From the NCBI GenBank assembly GCA_007750655.1, contig CP036290.1:2356001-2420000 (forward strand): 64,000 bases of DNA, written 5' to 3'. Below the pieces are notes generated by a model, which saw only the letters and a program-made list of their open reading frames with translations, ran no database searches and was not told the origin of the DNA. This document shows positions 9,501-16,006 of this stretch, piece by piece (within the stretch, counting starts at the first letter, position 1; each line of letters opens with the position of its first letter). The DNA is from Rohdeia mirabilis (GTDB lineage: Bacteria; Planctomycetota; UBA1135; GCA-002686595). Made by a program: the position numbers and the translations under genes.

Positions 9501-10036
9501 GCGACTTCGAGCGCGATCTGTACGCAGCCGCAGCCGGCAAGGAGGGGCTCGTCATCGACGTGCGCGACAACGGCGGCGGTTCGACGACCGACATCCTGCT
9601 GGCGTCGCTGACCGCGCCGAACCACGCGTTCACCGTGCCGCGCGGCGCCGACTACGACTCGGTGCCCCGCGACGCCTATCCCCGCGACCGGCGCCTGATC
9701 TACGGCTACAGCAAGCCCATCATCGTGCTGATCAACGAGAACTCGTTCTCCAACGCCGAGATCTTCGCGCACTCGATCCGCAACACGAAGCGCGGCCGCT
9801 TGGTGGGTGAGGCGACGTTCGGCGGCGTGATCTCGACCGGCGGAACGACGCTGATCGACGGCACGCGCGTGCGCTTGCCGTTCCGCGGCTGGTACCTGCC
9901 CGACGAGCGCGACATGGAGAACAACGGCGCCCAGCCGGACGTCTTCGTGCCGCGACTTCCGGGTGACGAGCACGCGGGAGTCGATGCGCAGCTCGAGCGC
10001 GCGGTCAGCGAGCTGGTGGGCGAGCTCGACGAGTGA
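6554..10036 (+). CDS. Exported Tricorn-like protease (beta-propeller, PDZ, S41 peptidase)
   Basis: The protein has 1160 residues with a signal peptide (MLRHSAAVVLFTLFAAVLVHPRSVFA). Residues of about 35-400 and 500-800 contain PD40/WD-type propeller repeats (YPSLSPDGAWTVFSS, PSLSP-like and SPDNATMAAIARG). Between them, at about 415-492, is a strongly acidic Asp/Glu-rich linker. A PDZ domain follows (around YLGIELEPVVGGYRITRVLPGSP) and then an S41 domain. By alignment with archaeal Tricorn the likely catalytic residues are His973 (GYLHIRG), Ser1066 (NSFSNAEIF) and Glu1122 (DMENNG). The usual Asp after the serine is Asn1067. It probably degrades peptides in the periplasm, and the divergent M1 peptidase could trim its products. 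Confidence 0.88.
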   Translation: MLRHSAAVVLFTLFAAVLVHPRSVFAANAPGGAAVLATVDGAPAFPQYPSLSPDGAWTVFSSGGDLWAVEARGGRAQRLTAHPALELRSAFSPSGDRLAFESDRNGALQLFVAAVTIDDGRFAIGAPQQVTEGDRAKRLGGFSADGAELLFTTSHEPDAYRGSKIYRAPSEGGPMTLTFPAYGAQPQALPDGSGFVFTRGRGTPERPNYRGSGNSSLWRYDVASETYWPLVPSIGSDHEGHATPDGTLVFLSTRDGQNDLWLSSVDGDLRQVYAPRATDEEITQGHGLRDLCVSWDGTTAIACLWDRLVVVDLRSGEARPLDVRVAAIDESDAERIEDASVSQAVLSPDNATMAAIARGELYVRAVAEGRPTRRITHDAGRQSDPAWAPDGSALYFVGDDGDGYVLWRATVRTTREDVDPQPEPEAEDEEADGSAEDEAADEDESEPADEPTEVPASADEPATEESGLEAAADDSDDADAEDEEEEEKIDHGARWEGALEFDLEEVYRSRATLADPVIAPNGKRLVISEERGDLVLIDLADGGSRTLLPSWNQADASWLADSRHLVLSVSDLDFNEDVHILDVDGDAGPINVTRHPDLDVSPAISADGKVLAWCSDSYGVNWEFDVYMVYLDRDLEALQDWQLAEHFEKAKKKVKAPKSGDEVEPLELDLEESWLRARRMTSFPGSEGSTLVSPSGDTILFSGSVDGDDGVWSMKYDGSDRKRVISGRVSDLRLSLDGTKLTWVSGGSAKYCGIGGGSSETVGFDTRQRIDVAAEQEQKWREATHVLGERFYHPTLKGLDWDGLTRRYGSLAARVTTSQAFNRIGNLMFGELDGSHLSMSGGSSYSGPSDRTGYLGIELEPVVGGYRITRVLPGSPAAGGPRALAVGDTLTAVEGEGFGPADALPERDWRAAMKERGGDEVLFDVTRGDGTEERVLIRTTSIGAIVGLRYDDEIRQRRAMVEERSGGRLGYLHIRGMSMPSVRDFERDLYAAAAGKEGLVIDVRDNGGGSTTDILLASLTAPNHAFTVPRGADYDSVPRDAYPRDRRLIYGYSKPIIVLINENSFSNAEIFAHSIRNTKRGRLVGEATFGGVISTGGTTLIDGTRVRLPFRGWYLPDERDMENNGAQPDVFVPRLPGDEHAGVDAQLERAVSELVGELDE

Positions 10037-10089
10037 GGCGGCAGCATGGACTTCGGTCCATGCCCTCGCCTCGCGACCCTATCCGTTCC

Positions 10090-11907
10090 ATGACGCCGCG
10101 TACGCTCCTCGCACTTCTCGTCGGTCTGGTCTTCGGCACGCTGTTCGGTGCTCTGCTCGTGTCCTCGGATTCGGTGGAGAGGGCGGGGCCTGCGGCGCTC
10201 GACGTCCGTGCGGCCCCGCCGTCCGTGGCCGATCCCATCGAAGCAGTCGAGAGTGACCTAGCGAGCGCGCGCAGGTCCGTGCCCGAGATGTCGTTGCGGC
10301 CGCAAGCGCTGGTTCCGACCACCGCGGTACGGGACGTCGCGTCGAGAGCGGCGACTCCTGCCCTGAGCGGAGCGCGTGGCAACGATCTGACCTATGGAAC
10401 CGTTCGTGACCTGCACGGGAACCCGATCGCGGGCGCGACTATCGCCGCCCGGATCGAGTTCAACGGGAACACCGGGAGTTTCGGACAGTCGTCCGCGACG
10501 CCTCCTTGGGTCTTGCGGTCCATCGAGGACGTGCTCCTCGAGACGGCCGAGCGGTGGGCCCAGCGGCGCAGCGAGACGATCGTGGCGACGACCGGAGCGG
10601 ATGGGCGCTTTCGCATCGAGGGTCTGGCTGACGAGGTTGTCGAGGTCGGTTCCTATCTCAATCTCGAGTTCTTCCACCCCGACTACGTCCTGCGGTCTCC
10701 TTTGTGGAGCGTGAGGCCGAACGTTGAGCTGGAGATCGTGGCGCGACGTCTCGTGCCTGTGACGTTCGATCTGCGGAACGCGCGGGGTGGTGTCTTGGAT
10801 CGTGCGTGGCTCTTCCTCGAGTTGACAGATGGCAATGGCGTCGATCAGCGCATCGAGTGGACGGCGGAAGAACGGACGTTCATGGTCGTGGAAGGGGATA
10901 CATCGGTTTTTGCAGCCACAGCGGCTGCGCCCAGATACTGGAGCCACGAACAGGCCAAGACCTCGGCGCTCGGGACGAGCAAGATTGCGTTGCTGCAGGT
11001 GCAGGCGGGCATGGCGCCGGTTGTCCTGGTCGTCGAAGAGTCGGACGCCCTGATCGTGTCGCCCAAATTCAGCGGTCCTAGGATCGAAGGCTTCCAAGTC
11101 CGGCTCGAGCTCCGAAGTACCACGGTCGACAGGGCCTCGAGGGGTCCTTTGCGGAGCGAGAGCATTCACGCGTCGACCAAGGAGATCGTCTTCGCCGAAC
11201 TCGAACCTGGTGCGTACGTCTTGCGCCTAGATCGTCCGTCGGGTGGAGAGCCTTTGGCCGAGCTCGAGGTGACGTTCGATGGCGGCGCTCAGCGACTCGA
11301 GTTCGTGATTCCTCCGCTCGAAGTCTGCGACTCCCGCCGGTTCCGTGTCATGTCTGCGGACGGTTTGCCCGTGGAGCATTGCACGTTCGCTCGGTCGTAC
11401 CGAAGTGATCAGGGGCGACTCGTCGGTCGTAGGGTCCAAGCAGCGTGGCGCGGCGTTGGGTGGTACGACGTGTCGTTCGAGCGCCGCTACAGCCTGCAGG
11501 GTGAATCGCCCGAAGCCCTCCCGAATGGTGCAGTCGGTCCACAGTTGCTGACCGTGGAGCATCGGGACCACGGGCGGATCGAAGTGCCGTACGACTCGCT
11601 CGTGGGAGATGCCGAACTCAGGTTCCCGGCCCTCGCGCGAGCCACCGTATTCCTACCCCTCGCCTGGGCGAACGGAGATGACGAACCGGTCGTCCGGGTG
11701 AGAGCGACCGATCCGTCGGCGCCCCAGCAATCCTCGGTCGATTGGAGTGAGGTCACTGTCACGGCCGACGGACGCTGTGTCCTCCCCGAGCTCTTCCCTG
11801 GCGAGTACTCCCTATGGGTGACGATCGCGCGGGAGCAGGTGCACTCAGCGCCTGTGACGCTCACTTCCGGCGAGAGTCTGATCGTCGTCGAGCCCGAGCC
11901 CAAGTGA
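10090..11907 (+). CDS. Membrane-anchored surface protein with carboxypeptidase-regulatory-like domain, paralogue A
   Basis: The protein has 605 residues from the ATG that opens a hydrophobic N-terminal helix (MTPRTLLALLVGLVFGTLFG); an in-frame ATG lies ten codons earlier. After a low-complexity stalk, a carboxypeptidase-regulatory-like beta-sandwich begins at about residue 100 (GTVRDLHGNPIAGATI). Further beta-rich segments follow, and no catalytic motif is seen. It is clearly paralogous to the next gene: both share a V-L-R-S-I/L-E-D-V-L block, T-G-x-D-G-R-F and A-R-R-x-V-P-V-T-F. Its codons look poorer in G and C than those of its neighbours. It follows the protease gene by 53 bases, so co-transcription is possible. 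The role is unknown; adhesion or polymer binding is a guess. Confidence 0.65.
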   Translation: MTPRTLLALLVGLVFGTLFGALLVSSDSVERAGPAALDVRAAPPSVADPIEAVESDLASARRSVPEMSLRPQALVPTTAVRDVASRAATPALSGARGNDLTYGTVRDLHGNPIAGATIAARIEFNGNTGSFGQSSATPPWVLRSIEDVLLETAERWAQRRSETIVATTGADGRFRIEGLADEVVEVGSYLNLEFFHPDYVLRSPLWSVRPNVELEIVARRLVPVTFDLRNARGGVLDRAWLFLELTDGNGVDQRIEWTAEERTFMVVEGDTSVFAATAAAPRYWSHEQAKTSALGTSKIALLQVQAGMAPVVLVVEESDALIVSPKFSGPRIEGFQVRLELRSTTVDRASRGPLRSESIHASTKEIVFAELEPGAYVLRLDRPSGGEPLAELEVTFDGGAQRLEFVIPPLEVCDSRRFRVMSADGLPVEHCTFARSYRSDQGRLVGRRVQAAWRGVGWYDVSFERRYSLQGESPEALPNGAVGPQLLTVEHRDHGRIEVPYDSLVGDAELRFPALARATVFLPLAWANGDDEPVVRVRATDPSAPQQSSVDWSEVTVTADGRCVLPELFPGEYSLWVTIAREQVHSAPVTLTSGESLIVVEPEPK

Positions 11908-12014
11908 ACGGGGTTGTGAAGCACTCGCGATGGTGAGCGAGCGCGCATCACAGTGCCCGTGGACAGGACTCGGCACCCATGTGGGACGGGACGGTGCGCT
12001 CGCCGACCCCTTGC

Positions 12015-12020
12015 TATGCT
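12015..12020 (+). promoter_or_regulatory. Candidate extended -10 element for paralogue B
   Basis: The sequence T-G-C-T-A-T-G-C-T (TATGCT preceded by TGC) matches an extended -10. It lies 42 bases before the ATG in a 155-base gap. No good -35 is visible. Confidence 0.35.
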
Positions 12021-12062
12021 CGCGGTTCGACCTTTCCTTGCGTCCATGTTCCTGCTCGCCCC

Positions 12063-14369
12063 ATGAATGCTCGCTCCGTTCTCCTGCTCGTCGTCGGGCT
12101 CCTCGTCGGACTCGGCCTGGGACTCGCCCTGGCACCGCAGAACGACGCCCCGCCGCTCTCGGTCGCGATCGACGCGCCGCCCGCGGCCACACCGACCGCG
12201 ACTGGTTCCGTGACCGACCTCGCGGACGACAGCAACGAAACGCGCCGTGCGACGGAAGCCGCCTCGACCACGCTGGCTCGGAACGTGCCGAGTATCCCGG
12301 CTGGAGCGATCGCGGCCGCCGTCGAGCGCGCCCCCGCTCCTGCGATTTTCGAAGCGGCAGGATCCGGCGTGATCACGGGCTCGGTGGTGGACGTGGAGGG
12401 TGAGCCACTCGCCGGTGTCCGAGTCGTCGGAACGCCCTTCGGCACGTCGAGTAGCATCCGCGAGAGCCTCCTCGAGCAACCTCCCGCGATGGTGTTGCGA
12501 TCGCTCGAGGACGTGCTGCAGGCGCAGGCGGAGCTGTGGGCGAGCTTGCACGGGCTCAGCGCCGTGACGACGACGGGTGTCGACGGGCGCTTCGTCCTCG
12601 AGGGGCTGCCGGAGTCGGGTTCGATCCGTGTGCGCGCGTACCTGGAGGGCTTCGTCGTGCGCAACCCCTCGGGCGCGACGGCGAACGGCGCGGAACTCGC
12701 GCTCGTCGCTCGGCGTGGGGTCCCCGTCACCTTTCGAGTGTTGGACGCGCGTGGGGAACTCGTCGAGAAGGCGCAGCTCTTCGTTCGCCACCAGAACGAC
12801 AAGGAGATGGTGGAGTGGACACCTCGAGCGCAGCCGCTGCTCCTCTTCGAGGGGCGTAACCATGTGCGTGCGGCGCTCGGGGCCCAGGAGGACGCTCTCT
12901 GGCGCCTCGATCGGATCGAGGACTTCACCGAGGCGGTCGGTGAAGAGATCGCGATCGATGTCCGATCCTCGATCGGTCCGATCGAGTTGACCGTTCCGGA
13001 CTCGCAGGCGTTGGTCGTTCGATTGACGTCGGGAGCTGTGTTGCCGCCCGACTTCGTCGGGTGGGTGGTGCTCACCGAACGCGGAGCGGAACGCCGCGGC
13101 CGCGAGCGCTCGCTCATCGTGCGTGGACCTGTCGAAGAGGTCTCGTTCGGTGGGCTCGAGTCGGGTGTGTACGACGTGGGGCTGCGGCTCGATGGATTCA
13201 GCGAGATGGCCGTGAGCGTCGAGGTGGACTATTCCGGGAGCCGTGTGGTGATCGACCTCGAGGTCCCTCCTCTCGAGCGTTCGGAGCCGTTGCGTGTGCG
13301 AGTCGCGAGCCCGAGCGGTGAGTGGCTCGAGGACGTCGGTTTCCAGCTCACCGTCAAGAGCGGCGGAGTCTCTCGCAGCAGCGGCATGCGGTCCACTTGG
13401 GTCGGAGATGGTTGGTACGAGGTGCGGATGTCGTACACCTACGTGCCGAGCATCGACGAAGCAGCCGAGTCGCTCGACGAGGTGGAGATACTGAGCGCGG
13501 CGCACGAGGCCCACGGCACGGTGGAGGCCGTGATCGAGGAGGGACGTACTGTGTACCAGCTCGTCTTCGATCCGGTCGGGTCTCTCGACGTCACCGTTTC
13601 CGGCTGGAACTCGGGCAAGGACGAAGGACGGGTCACCTTGAGGCCGGCGGGCCAGGAGGAGATGGGCGATCTCACCGGCCTGGGGTACTCGACGGGTCCT
13701 CTCGTCAGTGGCCGTAGCGAAGCGGTCGGGTCGCGCGGTTCCTGCTCCTTCGCAGCGGTTCCGATCGGACAGTACGAGGTGCTCGTCGTCATGGGAGGGC
13801 AGGTCGTTGCACGCGCGGACGTCACGATCGCAGCGGGCGCGAACGCTCTTCGTCTCGTTCCGGAACCGCGCTACGACGTCTTGGTGGACTGTCCGAACTT
13901 GCCGCCCGGTACACAGATTCGCCTCGAGCCCGTAGAGCGCGAGGCCGGCGTGTGGTCCAACCTCTCGGCCGAGACCGGTGAGGACCACGTCGCAGTGATC
14001 GAGGGCGTCGTCGCGGGCAGCTACCACCTCCAGGCGGGCCTCCACATGGAGACGATCGACGTGCCCTGCGGGCGCATCCTCGTCGAGGCCGCGCTCCCGA
14101 ACGCCGTGCGCATCAAGGTCTACGAGGACGATGGAGCGTTCGCCCAGCTGGGCTTCGAGCACGAGGATCTGGTCATCGGCGCCGACGGTGCGCTGTTCGC
14201 CGACATCCAGGAGCTCGGTCGGGCGTTCAATCAGCTCGGGTCGCAGGCTGTGACTCTGCTCGTCGAGCGCGGAGGCGAGCGGATCGAGCTGGTGACGTCC
14301 ATCGTCGAGGGGGGGCGCATGGCCCTCCAGGATCCCGGCGGTTCGTTCGGCTACGAGACCCGCGACTGA
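12063..14369 (+). CDS. Membrane-anchored surface protein with carboxypeptidase-regulatory-like domain, paralogue B
   Basis: The protein has 768 residues with an N-terminal hydrophobic anchor (MNARSVLLLVVGLLVGLGLG). A carboxypeptidase-regulatory-like beta-sandwich starts near residue 100 (GSGVITGSVVDVEGEPLAGV) and is followed by several further beta-rich units ending in FGYETRD. It is a tandem paralogue of the preceding gene but about 160 residues longer at the C-terminus. No enzyme motif is seen. The protein is probably anchored in the inner membrane with a periplasmic or surface domain. Its position just ahead of a sigma factor gene may mean that the sigma factor controls envelope genes, but no promoter evidence links them. 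Confidence 0.65.
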   Translation: MNARSVLLLVVGLLVGLGLGLALAPQNDAPPLSVAIDAPPAATPTATGSVTDLADDSNETRRATEAASTTLARNVPSIPAGAIAAAVERAPAPAIFEAAGSGVITGSVVDVEGEPLAGVRVVGTPFGTSSSIRESLLEQPPAMVLRSLEDVLQAQAELWASLHGLSAVTTTGVDGRFVLEGLPESGSIRVRAYLEGFVVRNPSGATANGAELALVARRGVPVTFRVLDARGELVEKAQLFVRHQNDKEMVEWTPRAQPLLLFEGRNHVRAALGAQEDALWRLDRIEDFTEAVGEEIAIDVRSSIGPIELTVPDSQALVVRLTSGAVLPPDFVGWVVLTERGAERRGRERSLIVRGPVEEVSFGGLESGVYDVGLRLDGFSEMAVSVEVDYSGSRVVIDLEVPPLERSEPLRVRVASPSGEWLEDVGFQLTVKSGGVSRSSGMRSTWVGDGWYEVRMSYTYVPSIDEAAESLDEVEILSAAHEAHGTVEAVIEEGRTVYQLVFDPVGSLDVTVSGWNSGKDEGRVTLRPAGQEEMGDLTGLGYSTGPLVSGRSEAVGSRGSCSFAAVPIGQYEVLVVMGGQVVARADVTIAAGANALRLVPEPRYDVLVDCPNLPPGTQIRLEPVEREAGVWSNLSAETGEDHVAVIEGVVAGSYHLQAGLHMETIDVPCGRILVEAALPNAVRIKVYEDDGAFAQLGFEHEDLVIGADGALFADIQELGRAFNQLGSQAVTLLVERGGERIELVTSIVEGGRMALQDPGGSFGYETRD

Positions 14370-14444
14370 GGCCGCAGCCAACTTCGGTCGATGTGGGTGT
14401 CCCCGCGTCGGTCGCTACGGACAATCGGCCGTGGACCCGCTCCC

Positions 14445-15020
14445 ATGCAGCCCGACCCCGAACCCGAAGCCACCGCGGACGCCGGCCCGGACACCGTTCC
14501 GCACGCCCTCTTCGAGGCTCTCGTGCGCGAGCACGGGCCGCGGCTGCGCGTCTTCCTGGGCGCCGCCGTGCGCGACCCGCTGATCCAGGACGAGCTCTTC
14601 CAGGAGGCGCTGCTGGTCGCCTGGCGTCGCATCGGGGACTTCGATCCGGAGCGTTCGTTCGGGCACTGGCTGCGGGGGATCGCGCGCAACCTGATCCTGG
14701 CGCGGCGGCGGGCGGACGGGCGGCGCGGTCCGCTCGTCGCGCCCGACGTGCTCGAGGAGTTGGGCGCACTGTGCGAGGTGGACGGGCCCGAGGGCGAGCG
14801 TCTGGGCGAGGAGCTCGACGCGCTGCGCGTGTGCCTGGACCACCTGCCGGACGACGCGCGCTCGGCCGTCCGGCTGCACTACACCGACGGCCACCGCGGG
14901 CCCGAACTGGCCGAGCGGCTGGGTCGCAGCGTCGAGGCCACGAAGAAGCTCATGCAGCGCGTGCGAGCCCGGCTGTTCGACTGCATGACCATGCGCCTCG
15001 AGGCGCGCGAGGGGATCTGA
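14445..15020 (+). CDS. RNA polymerase sigma-70 family (ECF-type) sigma factor
   Basis: The protein has 191 residues from the ATG at MQPDPEPE. Region 2 is visible at about 30-95 (LVREHGPRLRVFLGAAV, then D-E-L-F-Q-E-A-L-L-V-A-W and F-G-H-W-L-R-G-I-A-R-N). Region 4.2 is near the C-terminus (LPDDARSAVRLHYTDGH, then R-S-V-E-A-T-K-K-L-M-Q-R-V-R-A-R-L). This layout fits the small sigma factors common in Planctomycetota. It would direct RNA polymerase to a specific promoter set. Its stop codon overlaps the start of the next gene (T-G-A-T-G), which is expected for a sigma factor and its anti-sigma partner. A start 18 codons upstream is also open. Confidence 0.85.
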   Translation: MQPDPEPEATADAGPDTVPHALFEALVREHGPRLRVFLGAAVRDPLIQDELFQEALLVAWRRIGDFDPERSFGHWLRGIARNLILARRRADGRRGPLVAPDVLEELGALCEVDGPEGERLGEELDALRVCLDHLPDDARSAVRLHYTDGHRGPELAERLGRSVEATKKLMQRVRARLFDCMTMRLEAREGI

Positions 15021-15922
15021 TGGGCCGACACGACGAAGTCGATCGTTCCGGCGCGCCCGACACGGCGCGCGCCGAGGCGATCGAGCGCTACACCGACCAA
15101 CTGCTCGAGCGCACGGCTGGCGACGAGCGCGACCGCGACGCCGTCGAGCGGGCGCTCCGTGCCTGGCGCCGGGAGCGCGACGGGAGCGGCGAGTCGGAGT
15201 CGGCACCCGTGCTCCCGCTCGCGCGACGCTTCGGTCGCTCGGCGCTCGTACGTCTCGCGTCGGCGGCCGGCGTGCTGTTGGCGGTTGCGGTTGCGGCGCT
15301 GTTCCTGATCGGCCCTGGCGCACCGACAGCCGACGCGGCGCTCGCCGGCGCACTCGAGCGCGCGCGCGCGGCCACGCCCCGCATGTACGAACTGCTGTTC
15401 GAGCGCGGCCTGGGATTCACCCGCGCGGTCGAGGCCGACCTCTACGTGAGCGGCGAGCAGACCTTCGCCCTCGCTCTCGAGAAGCCCGCGGGCACGGCCT
15501 GGATCGGTGGCGACCGCGCGCAGGTGTGGGTGGTGCCGGCCAATCCACAGCTGCCAGTGGTGCTCGGGGATCGCGCTCGACGCACGCAGCAGCTACTGGC
15601 GGAGAACGACGTCGAGTTGCCCTACGTGGACGTGGTCTCGGCGCTCGAAGCACTGTCGGTGGACTACGACGCCGCCCTGTCCGCGGACGGTCTCGTACTG
15701 TCCGGCACGAAGCGCGCGACCGCCCCCGAGCACAAGGCGGACACGTTCCGACTGGTGCTCGACGAGGACGGCGCGCTGGCGAGTCTCGAGCTCGAACGCC
15801 GCGGCCGCATCGCGCTCGGCGACTGGCGCTTCGAGCTGCAGGCGAGGGACACCGAGGTGGACGGGAGCGTGTTCGACCACGCGAGCCACCACCGCGCGGA
15901 CCGGCGCGTGATCGAGCGCTGA
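15020..15922 (+). CDS. Putative membrane anti-sigma factor with LolA/RseB-like outer domain
   Basis: The protein has 300 residues and is translationally coupled to the sigma factor by a T-G-A-T-G overlap. The first 70 or so residues are charged and probably cytoplasmic. One membrane helix follows at about 75-100 (LASAAGVLLAVAVAALFLIG). The remaining 190 residues are beta-rich and resemble LolA/RseB-like lipoprotein-binding domains: L-E-K-P-A-G-T-A-W-I, then L-V-L-S-G-T-K-R and T-F-R-L-V-L-D-E-D-G-A-L-A-S-L-E-L. It lacks a zinc-finger HxxxCxxC motif. The likely role is to hold the sigma factor at the membrane and respond to an envelope signal. The function is inferred from context and topology. 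Confidence 0.55.
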   Translation: MGRHDEVDRSGAPDTARAEAIERYTDQLLERTAGDERDRDAVERALRAWRRERDGSGESESAPVLPLARRFGRSALVRLASAAGVLLAVAVAALFLIGPGAPTADAALAGALERARAATPRMYELLFERGLGFTRAVEADLYVSGEQTFALALEKPAGTAWIGGDRAQVWVVPANPQLPVVLGDRARRTQQLLAENDVELPYVDVVSALEALSVDYDAALSADGLVLSGTKRATAPEHKADTFRLVLDEDGALASLELERRGRIALGDWRFELQARDTEVDGSVFDHASHHRADRRVIER

Positions 15923-15944
15923 TCCACGGGATCACGAACGAAGT

Positions 15945-15966
15945 GCGCCCCGTCGCGACGGGGCGC
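15945..15966. terminator. Perfect 22-base palindrome between convergent genes
   Basis: Each half (15945-15955 and 15956-15966) is the exact reverse complement of the other, giving an 11-bp GC-rich stem followed by CTCTTCGG. It sits between two convergent stops, so it probably terminates both transcripts. A few central bases must open to form a loop. Confidence 0.55.
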
Positions 15967-16006
15967 CTCTTCGGTGCGGGCTCCGCAGGTGGAACCGGTG
16001 CGCCGC

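Noticed and set aside
11487..14381. A 964-codon minus-strand frame
   Set aside because: It overlaps both paralogous surface-protein genes and has no recognisable domain; composition is typical of an antisense frame in high-GC DNA.
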